DNA of 64,000 nt from Streptomyces nitrosporeus (GCF_008704555.1 NZ_CP023702.1:4750001-4814000), one strand, 5' to 3'. Counted from the stretch's first letter, positions 28,801 through 37,342 are shown. The notes: generated by a model not told the origin, from the letters alone. Numbers and translations are program-made.

Positions 28801-30899
28801 GGACCGCGAAGTTCTCCGACATCGCCAACGACGTCGCCGTCTCCTACGGCTTCTGGCTGGGCGACGCCTTCGCCTCCGGCGGTTCCGCCGGGTACGACCA
28901 CAAGGGCATGGGCATCACCGCCCGGGGCGCCTGGGAGTCCGTGAAGCGGCACTTCCGCGAGCTCGGCCACGACACGCAGAGCGAGGACTTCACGGTCGTC
29001 GGCGTCGGGGACATGTCCGGTGACGTGTTCGGGAACGGCATGCTGCTCTCCGAGCACATCCGCCTGGTCGCCGCCTTCGACCACCGGCACATCTTCATCG
29101 ACCCGTCCCCGGACGCCGCCGTCTCCTACGCGGAACGGCGCCGGCTCTTCGACCTGCCCCGCAGTTCCTGGGCGGACTACGACAAGGACCTGCTCTCGCC
29201 GGGCGGCGGTGTCCACCCGCGCAGCGCCAAGTCGATCCCGCTCAACGCGCACATCCGCAAGGCGCTCGGCATCGACGCCGAGGTCGCCAAGATGACGCCC
29301 GCCGAGCTGATGCAGAACATCCTCAAGGCGCGCGTGGACCTGCTGTGGAACGGCGGCATCGGCACCTACATCAAGTCGTCCGCCGAGTCGAACGCCGATG
29401 TCGGCGACAAGGGCAACGACGCGATCCGGGTCGACGGGGCGGACCTGCGGGCCCGGGTGGTGGGCGAGGGCGGCAACCTCGGCGCCACCCAGCTGGGCCG
29501 GATCGAGTTCGCCCGTAACGGCGGACGGATCAACACCGACGCGATCGACAACAGCGCCGGTGTGGACACCTCCGACCACGAGGTGAACATCAAGATCCTG
29601 CTCAACGGCCTGGTCCGTGACGGCGACATGACGGTCAAGCAGCGCAACAAGGTGCTCGCCGAGATGACCGACGAGGTGGGCCGCCTGGTCCTGCGCAACA
29701 ACTACGCGCAGAACGTGGCGCTCGCCAACGCCTGCGCCGAGGCGCCCTCGCTCCTCCACGCCCACCAGCGGTTCATGCGCCGGCTGGGCCGGGACGGCCA
29801 TCTGGACCGGGCACTGGAGTTCCTGCCGAACGACCGGCAGATCCGGGAGCTGCTGAACCACGGCAAGGGCCTCAGCCAGCCGGAGCTGGCCGTGCTGATG
29901 GCCTACACCAAGATCACGGCGGCCGAGGAACTGATCACCACCAGCCTGCCGGACGACCCGCACCTGCAGAAGCTGCTGCGCGCGTACTTCCCGCAGCTGC
30001 TCGGCGAGCGCTTCCCCGAGTCGGTCGCCGGGCACGCGCTGCGCCGCGAGATCATCACCACGGTGCTGGTCAACGACACGGTGAACACCGGCGGCACGAC
30101 CTTCCTGCACCGGCTGCGGGAGGAGACCGGGGCGTCGCTGGAGGAGATCGTGCGGGCCCAGTTCGCCGCCCGGGAGATCTTCGGCCTCTCCGCGGTGTGG
30201 GACGCCGTGGAGGCGCTCGACAACCTGGTGGCCGCCGATGTGCTGACCAGGATCCGGCTGCACTCGCGCCGGCTGGTGGAGCGCGGTGCCCGCTGGCTGC
30301 TCGGCAACCGGCCCCAGCCGGTGGAGATCGCGGAGACCGTCGACTTCTTCCGGACCGGGGTGGAGCAGGTCTGGGACCGGCTGCCGGAGATGCTCAAGGG
30401 CGCCGACCTGGAGTGGTACGGGTCGATCCTCCAGGAGCTGACCGCCGCGGGCGTCCCCGATGAGCTCGCGGCGAGGGTGGCCGGGTTCTCCTCGGCCTTC
30501 CCGACGCTGGACGTGGTGGCGATCGCCGACCGCTCGGGCACGGAGCCGCTGGCCGTCGCCGAGGTGTACTACGACCTCGCCGACCGGCTGGGGATCACCC
30601 AGCTGATGGACCGGATCATCGAGCTGCCCCGGGCCGACCGCTGGCAGTCGATGGCGCGGGCCTCGATCCGCGAGGACCTCTACGCGACGCACGCGGCCCT
30701 GACGTCGGACGTGCTGTCCGTCGGCGGCCCCACCTCCACCCCGGCGGAGCGGTTCGAGGCGTGGAAGGAGAAGAACGCGGCGATCCTGGCGCGTTCCCGG
30801 TCCACCCTGGACGAGATCGGCGGCTCGGAGTCCTTCGACCTGGCGAACCTGTCGGTGGCGATGCGGACGATGCGGACCCTGCTGCGTACGCACGCGTAG
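25887..30899 (+). CDS. NAD-specific glutamate dehydrogenase, large (about 180 kDa) type
   Basis: The 1670-residue enzyme converts glutamate to 2-oxoglutarate and ammonium with NAD+. Its length matches the L_180 class first described from Streptomyces clavuligerus. The N-terminal half holds the regulatory region with ACT-like domains (for example DDMPFLVDSVTNVLSRQGRG near 130). The catalytic core includes GKVARGGLRWSDRREDFRTE at about 863 and KAQMVKNTVIVPVGAKGGFV with the substrate lysines. The nucleotide-binding motif GVGDMSGDVFGNGM is at about 1039. The C-terminal domain is helical. The ATG at 25887 follows AGAGGAC. It is monocistronic: a long leader precedes it and a bidirectional terminator follows. 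Confidence 0.97.
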   Translation: MQTKLDEAKAELLARAARVADNSPGGGVGGPDGAPRVRLTEAGTGAEQGELSGTAQLLAYLQRYYLHTAPEDVVDRDPVDVFGAASSHYRLAGDRPQGTANVRVHTPTIEENGWTCSHSVVEVVTDDMPFLVDSVTNVLSRQGRGIHLVIHPQIVVRRDVAGKLIEVLADDRPRGDVGQGGKGRKDARTELPHDAVVESWIHVEIDRETDRADLKQITTDLLGVLSDVRETVEDWEKMRDAALRIADDLPSEPLDDLGDVEVEEARELLRWLAADHFTFLGYREYELRADDALTAVAGTGLGILRSDPKHHEDEAHPVSPSFDRLPADARAKAREHRLLVLTKANSRATVHRNSYLDYVGVKKFDADGNVIGERRFLGLFSSAAYTESVRRVPVVRQKVAEVLEGAGFTPNSHDGRDLLQILETYPRDELFQTPVDQLRSIVTSVLYLQERRRLRLYLRQDEYGRYYSALVYLPRDRYTTAVRLRLIDILKEELGGTSVDFTAWNTESILSRLHFVVRVPQGTELPHLTDADADRIEARLVEAARSWADGFQEALNAECGEERAAELLRRYAHSFPEGYKADHSPRAAVADLVHLEALKRDRRDFSLSLYEPVGAGAGERRFKIYRTGEQVSLSAVLPALQRLGVEVVDERPYELRCADRTHAWIYDFGLRMPRTTETAGHLAEDARERFQEAFAAVWTGEAENDGFNALVLGAGLDWRQAMVLRAYAKYLRQAGSTFSQDYMEDTLRNNVHTTRLLVSLFEARMSPSRQKAGTELTDGLLEELDGALDQVASLDEDRILRSFLTVIKATLRTNFFQLSDEHEPHGYISMKFDPQAIPDLPAPRPAFEIWVYSPRVEGVHLRFGKVARGGLRWSDRREDFRTEILGLVKAQMVKNTVIVPVGAKGGFVAKQLPDPAVDRDAWLAEGIACYKTFISALLDITDNMVMGEVVPPADVVRHDEDDTYLVVAADKGTAKFSDIANDVAVSYGFWLGDAFASGGSAGYDHKGMGITARGAWESVKRHFRELGHDTQSEDFTVVGVGDMSGDVFGNGMLLSEHIRLVAAFDHRHIFIDPSPDAAVSYAERRRLFDLPRSSWADYDKDLLSPGGGVHPRSAKSIPLNAHIRKALGIDAEVAKMTPAELMQNILKARVDLLWNGGIGTYIKSSAESNADVGDKGNDAIRVDGADLRARVVGEGGNLGATQLGRIEFARNGGRINTDAIDNSAGVDTSDHEVNIKILLNGLVRDGDMTVKQRNKVLAEMTDEVGRLVLRNNYAQNVALANACAEAPSLLHAHQRFMRRLGRDGHLDRALEFLPNDRQIRELLNHGKGLSQPELAVLMAYTKITAAEELITTSLPDDPHLQKLLRAYFPQLLGERFPESVAGHALRREIITTVLVNDTVNTGGTTFLHRLREETGASLEEIVRAQFAAREIFGLSAVWDAVEALDNLVAADVLTRIRLHSRRLVERGARWLLGNRPQPVEIAETVDFFRTGVEQVWDRLPEMLKGADLEWYGSILQELTAAGVPDELAARVAGFSSAFPTLDVVAIADRSGTEPLAVAEVYYDLADRLGITQLMDRIIELPRADRWQSMARASIREDLYATHAALTSDVLSVGGPTSTPAERFEAWKEKNAAILARSRSTLDEIGGSESFDLANLSVAMRTMRTLLRTHA

Positions 30900-30917
30900 C
30901 CGCGGGCCGGCAGGCGG

Positions 30918-30963
30918 GACGGCGGTCGTGCGGGGTGTTCACACCCCCCGCACGACCGCCGTC
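30918..30963. terminator. bidirectional terminator between gdh and tagH-like gene
   Basis: GACGGCGGTCGTGCGGGGTG at 30918-30937 pairs with a nearly perfect inverted copy ending at 30963, closing a short loop near 30940. The stem is about 20 bp and lies between two convergent genes, so it can end both transcripts. Confidence 0.85.
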
Positions 30964-30964
30964 G

Positions 30965-31765
30965 TCACTTCTTCTTCGGCTTCTTCGCCGGGCCGCCGGT
31001 GAACTCCTCGTAGGCGGCGACGACCTCCTTGGCCGGGCCGTCCATCCGCAGGGTGCCCGCCTCCAGCCAGATCGCCCGGTCGCAGGTCTCGGTGATCGAC
31101 CGGTTGCTGTGGCTCACCAGGAAGACCGTGCCGGCCTGCTCGCGGAGTTCCATGATCCGTTCCTTGCTGCGCAGCTGGAACTTCTTGTCGCCGGTGGACA
31201 GCGCCTCGTCGATCAGCAGGACGTCGTGGCTCTTGGCGGCGGCGATGGAGAAGCGCAGCCGCGCCCCCATGCCGGAGGAGTAGGTGCGCATCGGCAGGGT
31301 GATGAAGTCGCCCTTCTCGTTGATGCCGGAGAAGTCGACGATGCCCTGGTAGCGCTCCCGGATCTGCGCCCGGGTCATTCCCATGGCGAGCCCGCCCAGG
31401 ACGACGTTGCGTTCACCGGTGAGGTCGCTCATCAGGGCGGCGTTGACACCGAGGAGCGAGGGCTGGCCCTGGGTGTAGACCCGGCCCCGGCTCGGCGGCA
31501 GCAGGCCCGCGACGGCCTTCAGCAGGGTCGACTTGCCTGACCCGTTGGAGCCGATCAGACCGATGGCCTCACCCTTGTACGCGGCGAAGCTGACGCCCTT
31601 CACGGCGTGCACCTTGCGGGCCCCCCGCGGCTGTCCGCGCGACACGATCCGGTTGAGGGCCGAGGTGGCGCTGCCCCTCCCGGTGCGGGCGCCGTTGACG
31701 GTGTAGGTGATGTGCACGTCGTCCACGACGACGGTGGGGACCCTGGTGTCGGGGGTGTCAGCCAC
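30965..31765 (-). CDS. ABC transporter ATP-binding protein, polysaccharide/teichoic acid export (TagH-like)
   Basis: The 266-residue ATPase has Walker A GSNGSGKST at 72-80, signature YSSGM at 162-166, Walker B VLLIDE at 182-187 and H-loop His219. The sequence context (HAVKGVSFAAYKGEAIGLIG and the early MSDLTGERNVVLGGLAMGM) is that of the TagH/RfbE/Wzt export class. There is no C-terminal carbohydrate-binding domain, so it is of the short type. GTG at 31765 overlaps the end of the permease gene by 8 nt. It presumably exports a lipid-linked glycopolymer made by the enzymes encoded at 33.7-51.7 kb. Confidence 0.93.
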   Translation of the reverse strand: MADTPDTRVPTVVVDDVHITYTVNGARTGRGSATSALNRIVSRGQPRGARKVHAVKGVSFAAYKGEAIGLIGSNGSGKSTLLKAVAGLLPPSRGRVYTQGQPSLLGVNAALMSDLTGERNVVLGGLAMGMTRAQIRERYQGIVDFSGINEKGDFITLPMRTYSSGMGARLRFSIAAAKSHDVLLIDEALSTGDKKFQLRSKERIMELREQAGTVFLVSHSNRSITETCDRAIWLEAGTLRMDGPAKEVVAAYEEFTGGPAKKPKKK

Positions 31766-32702
31766 GTCCGTAACGCTCCTCGGCCTTCCAGAAGTACACG
31801 AAACCGCCGATCCCGCAGACCAGCGCCCAGCCCGCCGCGACGGCCCACACGTGCGGGGGCATCTGGTCGCGGGTGAAGCTGTCGATGAGGGCGTAGCGCA
31901 TCAGGTCGATGTAGACCGCGGCCGGGTTGAACTCCAGGGCCGTCATCACGAACGACGGGACCCGGTCCTCGGTGACCAGCTTGTCCAGGCTCCACATGAC
32001 GCCCGAGGCGTACATCCAGGTCCGCAGGATGAAGGGTGTCAGCTGGGCGATGTCCGGGGTCTTCGCGGCGATACGCGCCATGACCATGGAGACGCCGGTG
32101 TTGAACAGGGCCTGGAGGGCGAGCGCGGGGACCGCCAGCAGCCAGGACGGCCGCGGGTACTGGCCGAACACCAGGAGGATGAGGAAGAGCGCGCCGAGCG
32201 AGAACAGCAGCTGCTGGAGCTGCTGGACGGCCAGCGCGATGGGCAGCGAGGCGCGCGGGAAGTGCAGGGCCCGCACCAGCCCCGTGTTGCCGCTGATGGC
32301 CCGGGTGCCGGCCGTGATCGAGCTGGCGGTGAAGGTCCAGATGAAGACGCCGGTGACGAGGAAGGGCACGTAGTCCGGGACTCCGTGCTTGGTGTTCATC
32401 AGGACACCGAAGATGAAGTAGTAGACCGTCGCGTTGAGCAGGGGCGTCATGATCTGCCAGATCTGGCCCAGCTTCGCCTGGCTGTACTGCGCGGTGAGCT
32501 TGGCCGTGGCGAACGCGGTGATGAAGTGCCTGCGCCCCCACAGCTGCCGGACGTACTCCCCGAGCGAGGGGCGGGCCCCGCTGACGGCCAGCCCGTGCCG
32601 GGCGGCCAGCGCGGCCAGCTCGCCCGGGGCGTACGAGGGGAGGAAGGGGGAGGACGCGGGGTCCTCCGGGGCCGGAGCCGGCGGGGCTGCTGTCTGGCTC
32701 AC
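31758..32702 (-). CDS. ABC transporter permease, polysaccharide/teichoic acid export (TagG-like)
   Basis: The protein has about 314 residues and six membrane helices, with the ABC-2 type export pattern: LWGRRHFITAFATAKLTAQYSQ followed by LGQIWQIMTPLLNATVYYFIF, a central FPRASLPIALAVQQLQQLLFS and the C-terminal FNPAAVYIDLMRYALI. It pairs with the overlapping ATPase gene. I chose GTG at 32702 (MSQTAAPPAPAPEDP); an adjacent GTG at 32705 is equally possible, and the frame remains open further upstream through low-complexity sequence. The N-terminal 50 residues are cytoplasmic and Pro/Ala-rich. Confidence 0.9.
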   Translation of the reverse strand: MSQTAAPPAPAPEDPASSPFLPSYAPGELAALAARHGLAVSGARPSLGEYVRQLWGRRHFITAFATAKLTAQYSQAKLGQIWQIMTPLLNATVYYFIFGVLMNTKHGVPDYVPFLVTGVFIWTFTASSITAGTRAISGNTGLVRALHFPRASLPIALAVQQLQQLLFSLGALFLILLVFGQYPRPSWLLAVPALALQALFNTGVSMVMARIAAKTPDIAQLTPFILRTWMYASGVMWSLDKLVTEDRVPSFVMTALEFNPAAVYIDLMRYALIDSFTRDQMPPHVWAVAAGWALVCGIGGFVYFWKAEERYGRG

Positions 32703-32840
32703 CACGATCGCTTTCGACGGGGGCGGGGGAGGGGCGGTGGGGAACGGTCCTCTTCGGTCCTCTCCGGTCCTCTTCGGACGGGTCGGACGGGACGGGACCG
32801 TATCGTCGTCACGCTGAGGGTAGGACGTGTGTGCGTCGCA

Positions 32841-32855
32841 ACGCAACCGTTTCGT
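32841..32855. promoter_or_regulatory. candidate TetR operator and promoter, ACGNAAC-N-GTTNCGT
   Basis: ACGCAACCGTTTCGT is an imperfect palindrome with half-sites ACGNAAC and GTTNCGT. It lies in the divergent gap between the tagG-like and tetR genes, just upstream of a -10-like TATCAT (32866-32871) that ends 7 nt before the tetR ATG. Confidence 0.55.
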
Positions 32856-32878
32856 CCTTACGGCCTATCATCGGGAAC

Positions 32879-33484
32879 ATGACCAGCGAACGACGAACGG
32901 GCCGCCGGGCCCCGGCGGGTGCCGCGGTGCTGCGCGAGGACGTGACCGACGCGATCCGCGCGGCGGTCTTCGACGAGCTGGCCGCGGTGGGCTTCGCACG
33001 GATGTCGATCGAGGGCATCGCCCGGAGGGCCGGGGTCGGCAAGACGGCCGTCTACCGCCGCTGGAAGTCCAAGCTGCACCTCGTCCTGGACCTGGTCGCG
33101 GCCGTCGCCGTCCAGGGCATGCCGGCCCCGGCGACGGGATCGCTGTACGGGGACGTACGGGCGGTGCTGGAGCTCGCCGCCTACGCCCTGCGGCATCCGG
33201 TGGCCTCACAGGTCATCCCCGACCTGCTGGTCGAGGCGGCACGCAGCCCGGAGATCGCCGAAGCGATCAAGGCGGCTCTGCTGGACCAGCAGCAGGGGGT
33301 CGCCGCCGTCGTCGTGCGGGCGGCGGTGGAGCGCGGTGAACTGCCCGAGGGCAGCGATCCGGACCGGGCGCTGGATCTGATCGTCGGGCCGCTGTACTGG
33401 CGCCTGGCCGTGGTCCGGAGCGGGCTGCCGAAGGGGTACCTGGACGACCTGGCGGCCTCGGCGGTCCGGGCGCTCAAGAGCTGA
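32879..33484 (+). CDS. TetR family transcriptional regulator
   Basis: The 201-residue regulator has a helix-turn-helix at about 38-60 (MSIEGIARRAGVGKTAVYRR) followed by WKSKLHLVLDLV, and a C-terminal TetR_C-type ligand domain (DPDRALDLIVGPLYWRLAV). It is divergent from the tagGH-like export genes and an operator-like palindrome lies between them, so it may control polymer export. The ATG at 32879 has weak ribosome-binding potential, and TATCAT sits 7 nt before it, suggesting a leaderless transcript. The ligand is unknown. Confidence 0.9.
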   Translation: MTSERRTGRRAPAGAAVLREDVTDAIRAAVFDELAAVGFARMSIEGIARRAGVGKTAVYRRWKSKLHLVLDLVAAVAVQGMPAPATGSLYGDVRAVLELAAYALRHPVASQVIPDLLVEAARSPEIAEAIKAALLDQQQGVAAVVVRAAVERGELPEGSDPDRALDLIVGPLYWRLAVVRSGLPKGYLDDLAASAVRALKS

Positions 33485-33517
33485 CCCGGGCACCCGGCGG
33501 CGAAGAGCACCGGCCCC

Positions 33518-33614
33518 GGCCCGTACGCACCGTTCCGTAGGCCCTCCTGACCCGTACGCCCCGGTCCGTGCACCCCCGGCCCCGAGGGCCCGTACGCACC
33601 GTTCCGTAGGCCCT
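33518..33614. repeat. 28-bp direct repeat in the tetR/fusion-A intergenic gap
   Basis: An exact 28-nt sequence (beginning GGCCCGTACGCACCGTTCCG) is found at 33518-33545 and 33587-33614, 69 nt apart. Shorter CCCGTACGCCCC variants lie between and after the copies. The 211-nt gap has no gene. Confidence 0.7.
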
Positions 33615-33695
33615 GCCCCGTATGACCCGGCCCCGTGGTCCTCCCGCGCTCCCGCCCCCGCGGGGGCCCGTACGCCCCGGCCCCGGGCCGGGGCC

Positions 33696-36600
33696 TCACG
33701 CCCCGGTGTCAGGGCCGGTGGCGCCGGTCCGTGTCCGGGTCCGTGCCAGGGGCCGGGGTGCCGGGGAGGTGCCGTCCTCCCGCAGCAGCCGGTCCACGAC
33801 CCGGGCCGCCGCCCCGCCGTCGTCGAGGTCGCAGAAGTCCCGCCGGAAGCTGTCGTAGGCGTCGGAGTGCAGGGCGGCCGACTCCCCGATGCGGTCCAGG
33901 GCGAGGGCGACCTCCTCGGTGGTCACCAGCAGCGGGCCCGGCGCACGGGCCTCGAAGTCCAGGCAGAAGCCCCGCACGGTGTCCCGGTAGTGCTCCAGGT
34001 CGTGGGTGTGGAAGAGCATCGGGCGGCCCGTGAGCGCGAAGTCGAACACCAGCCCGGCGTAGTCGGTGACCAGCACATCGGCGATCAGCAGCAGTTCCGT
34101 GGTGTCCGGATGCCCCGAGACGTCCCGCACGGCCGCGCCCTTTGGCACGCTTCCCGTCACGCGCGGGTGCCGCCGCACCAGCAGGGCGGTACGCGGACCG
34201 AGCGAACGGGCCAGCGCGTCCAGGTCGAGCGCGGACTCGAACCGGTGGAGCGGGGACGCCCCCTCGGGCAGGGCGCCGGGCTGGAGGGCGAGCTGGTCGC
34301 GGTACGTCGGCGCGTACAGCACCACCCGGTGGCCGTCCGGGACGCCGAGCCGCCGCCGTACCCGCTCCGCGGTCTCCTCACGGTCCGGGGCGAACAGCAG
34401 GTCGTCGGCCGGCGAACCGGCTTCCAGCACCTCGCCGTCGTAGGCCAGCGCACGGCGCAGCCACGGGGTGGCGAAGGTACTGGGGGAAACCAGGACCGAC
34501 CACTGCGCCGAGCGGTGGGCCAGGGTCGCGAGGTGCTGGTGGTCGGCGTACAGGGTGCCGGTGAGGTCCAGGCCGAACCGGCCGAGCGGGGAGCCGTGCC
34601 AGGTCTGTACGACCGTCTGCCCCGGGCGGCGCTCGAACCACCCGGGCAGCGGTCCCGCGGCGACGATGCGGCGGGACCGTGCCAGGGCCTCGTACCAGGC
34701 GGCACTGCCCGCGACGACGGGCACCGCGGCCGGTGGCACCCGGGCCGCGTCCGCGAGGGAGCCGTCGGTGACCCAGAGGTGGGTGGCACCGGTGGCGCGG
34801 CGGACGAGCTCGGCGTGCACCGCGCGCGGTGACCCGTCACCGGTGAACAGGACCGTGTCCCGCAGCGGGAGCCGGCGCTGCGCCGGGTGGTGGACGGTAC
34901 GCAGCCGGGCCTGGCGGTAGGCGCCCCGCTCCTCGTCGTCGAGCGGTCCGTCGGCGTGTACGGCCAGCCGGTCGCCGAACCGCCGGCCGATCCGGAAGGG
35001 AAGGGAGGGAGCGGAGGGAAGGGAGGGAGCGGGGGGCAGGGAGGGCACGGAGGGATCAGAGGGGCTGGAGATACCGGAGGGGGCAGTGAAGCCGGAGGGG
35101 GCGGAGGGGGCGGAGGGACCAGGGAGGCCGGTGGCGCCCGGGGCGTCCAGGGGGAGGCGGGGGGCGAGCGCGGTGAGGACGCGCACCGGGCGGCCGTCCG
35201 CGGACAGCTCCCAGTCACCGGGGCGGGGCGGGGCGGTGATGACCGCCGCGAAACGGCCCGGGGGCAGTGGTTCGACCGGGACGGTGACGCTCTCGTCCAG
35301 AGTGGTGTGCCGCAGTACGAAGGGGTCGGCACCCTGCCCGGGGAGGGTGCCGGTGATGCGCAGCCCGCCACCGGGGGCGGGCTCGGCATGGTCCACGACC
35401 GGCCCGCCGGCCACCTCGACCACCAGGCGCCCCTCCGGGTCCGCGCACACCGGGTGCGGCAGGTCCGGGGCGGCCGCCAGGGGCAGGACACGGTCGCCCT
35501 CGGCCAGCAGTGCCGCCCGCCACGGGCCTCGCGGCCGGTCCGCCGGTGACACGGGCATGGGCGTGGGCGCGGGCGCGGCGAGTTCGGCGAGAGGGACACG
35601 GACCGTGAGGAGGTCTCCGTCCTCGCCGCCGGGACCCTGTGCCCGTCCCACGGGAACGGTGCGGTCGGGGCAGCCGTCGCGGGTCAGCAGCAGGGCCGTC
35701 GGCCGGAAGGCGTCCGGACGGAGCCGGACCGTCAGCGTCAGCGTGTCCTGCCCGCCGTCGTGCGCCACGGCCAGTGCCGGCGGCCGGGTGACCGTCAGTT
35801 CGAGCCGGCCGTCCCGGTGGCCGAGCACCGCGCGCAACCCGCCGGCCAGGTCGTGGACCAGGGGCTGCGCGGCCGCGGCCTCCACCGCGCGCAGGGCCGC
35901 CCGCCGTACGGTGCCGTGGCCGGCCACCACCATGCCCACCAGCCAGCTGCCCGGTCCCAGCCGCGCCGGGTCGAGGACCAGCTCGAAACCGGCGTGGTCG
36001 TAGCAGTGGCGTTCCTGCCCGGAGTCGGCGGTGGCCCGGACCGACCGGACCGTCCGCACGGCCACCGGCCGCATCCGCCTGCCCCCCGTCTCACGTACCA
36101 GCGCCGCCTTCAGCGAATGGCGGGCCGCGGTGGCCGGGAGGTTGCGGATGTACGCGTACCCGCGCAGCGTGAACCGCCCGTCCGGGCCGACGGAGGTGTC
36201 CACCACCCGGGCCACCGCGGGGAGGTCCCCCCGGCCCAGCCGCACCCCGGCGGAGTCCGGTACGAGACCCGGGTGCACCGCACGGCGGCGGCCCGGCGGC
36301 CCGGCGACGGTGAACGTCCCCGTGCCGTTGGCCCGTTCGAACTCCAGGACGGCCAGCAGGTCGTCCAGTTTGCGCTCGTGCACCAGTTGCCACCGGATAC
36401 GCGCCTCGGCGGGCAGCGCCTCCAGGGCGCCTCGTCCCGCACGGTCCAGGAAACGGTCCAGGAAGGCGCCCGCGTCCGCCATGAACGCCTCCCGGTAGGC
36501 GGGGGAGCCCATCGGCAGCCCTTCCAGGAAGTACACGAAGTCGTCGCGCAGGCAGGAGACGTCGTACAGCAGCCGCTGGCCGGCGTCCCGGTCCGCGAGG

Positions 36601-37316
36601 AACGCGCTGATCCGTTCGCAGGCCGCGATGCGGTCCCGTACGCCCCGGACGTCCGTACGGCGGCGGGTGATCGAGCCCTCCCGGACCCGCCAGCCGTAGA
36701 CATGGGCGCGCAGGACGTCCACCGAACCGGCGAGATAGTGCGCCGGGATCATCACGGGGGCGTCCTCGTAGAGCTTGCCGACCGGGAAGGCGAACGCGTG
36801 CCGGTCCCAGAAGGAACGCCGGAACACCTTGTTCCAGGCGACCCGGTCGGCCAGCAGCCGGGGGTCGCGGCTGATGTGGGTGCGGAGCCGGTCGGCGGTC
36901 AGCCACCGGTACTGCCAGGCCTGCCGCGGGCCGTCCCGCCCGGTCAGCCGCCACACGTTGCCCGTGGCCAGGTCGGAGCCGGTGGACTCCAGGGAGCCCA
37001 CCAGCCGCGCGTACGCGTCGTGGACGACGACGTCGTCGCTGTCCGCGAACGCCAGGTAGGGCACACCGGGAGTGGTGTGGGCGACCCCGGTGTTACGGGC
37101 CGCGCTCAGGCCCGCGTTGGGCTGGTGGACACAGCGGAACCGGCCGTCCCGGGCGGCGAACGCCTCGGCGAGCGACCGGCTGCCGTCGGTCGAACCGTCG
37201 TCGACGACGACGACCTCCAGGGCCTTCAGCGACTGGGCGGCCAGGGAGCCGAGGCACTCCTCCAGATACTCCTCGACGTTGTACACCGGGACGACGACGC
37301 TGAGGAGTGGTTTCAT
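33696..37316 (-). CDS. GT2 glycosyltransferase-CDP-glycerol glycerophosphotransferase fusion (fusion A)
   Basis: The 1206-residue protein has an N-terminal GT2 domain (about 1-230: LSVVVPVYNVEEYLEECLGS, VVVVDDGSTDG, and DxD-like FADSDDV). Beta-rich middle domains of about 500 residues follow, then a Ser/Pro-rich linker (repeats of PSAPS/PSLPS). The C-terminal TagB/TagF-like domain has QTWHGSPL (His near 906), a later RRHPRV and VTDYAGLVFDFA. The usual VTDYSS is changed to VTDYAG. The protein probably transfers glycerol-phosphate from CDP-glycerol and also a sugar during wall polymer synthesis at the cytoplasmic membrane face. The ATG at 37316 starts at the conserved MKPLLSVVVP. It is divergent from fusion B. 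Confidence 0.88.
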   Translation of the reverse strand: MKPLLSVVVPVYNVEEYLEECLGSLAAQSLKALEVVVVDDGSTDGSRSLAEAFAARDGRFRCVHQPNAGLSAARNTGVAHTTPGVPYLAFADSDDVVVHDAYARLVGSLESTGSDLATGNVWRLTGRDGPRQAWQYRWLTADRLRTHISRDPRLLADRVAWNKVFRRSFWDRHAFAFPVGKLYEDAPVMIPAHYLAGSVDVLRAHVYGWRVREGSITRRRTDVRGVRDRIAACERISAFLADRDAGQRLLYDVSCLRDDFVYFLEGLPMGSPAYREAFMADAGAFLDRFLDRAGRGALEALPAEARIRWQLVHERKLDDLLAVLEFERANGTGTFTVAGPPGRRRAVHPGLVPDSAGVRLGRGDLPAVARVVDTSVGPDGRFTLRGYAYIRNLPATAARHSLKAALVRETGGRRMRPVAVRTVRSVRATADSGQERHCYDHAGFELVLDPARLGPGSWLVGMVVAGHGTVRRAALRAVEAAAAQPLVHDLAGGLRAVLGHRDGRLELTVTRPPALAVAHDGGQDTLTLTVRLRPDAFRPTALLLTRDGCPDRTVPVGRAQGPGGEDGDLLTVRVPLAELAAPAPTPMPVSPADRPRGPWRAALLAEGDRVLPLAAAPDLPHPVCADPEGRLVVEVAGGPVVDHAEPAPGGGLRITGTLPGQGADPFVLRHTTLDESVTVPVEPLPPGRFAAVITAPPRPGDWELSADGRPVRVLTALAPRLPLDAPGATGLPGPSAPSAPSGFTAPSGISSPSDPSVPSLPPAPSLPSAPSLPFRIGRRFGDRLAVHADGPLDDEERGAYRQARLRTVHHPAQRRLPLRDTVLFTGDGSPRAVHAELVRRATGATHLWVTDGSLADAARVPPAAVPVVAGSAAWYEALARSRRIVAAGPLPGWFERRPGQTVVQTWHGSPLGRFGLDLTGTLYADHQHLATLAHRSAQWSVLVSPSTFATPWLRRALAYDGEVLEAGSPADDLLFAPDREETAERVRRRLGVPDGHRVVLYAPTYRDQLALQPGALPEGASPLHRFESALDLDALARSLGPRTALLVRRHPRVTGSVPKGAAVRDVSGHPDTTELLLIADVLVTDYAGLVFDFALTGRPMLFHTHDLEHYRDTVRGFCLDFEARAPGPLLVTTEEVALALDRIGESAALHSDAYDSFRRDFCDLDDGGAAARVVDRLLREDGTSPAPRPLARTRTRTGATGPDTGA
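34998..35064 (+). repeat. G-tract cluster with G-quadruplex potential in fusion A linker
   Basis: The plus (template) strand carries about ten runs of three or more G separated by 1-9 nt, beginning GGGAAGGGAGGG. On the coding strand this encodes the PSxPS-type Ser/Pro linker of fusion A. Confidence 0.6.
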
Positions 37317-37342
37317 GCACAGCTCAACCCGGCCCGCCGCCA

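Noticed and set aside
25854..30893. A 1679-codon open frame on the minus strand opposite the glutamate dehydrogenase gene
   Set aside because: It is a mirror frame caused by high third-position GC on the other strand. Its product is Arg/Val/Leu/Gly/His-rich without any domain, while the plus-strand frame has full catalytic motifs.
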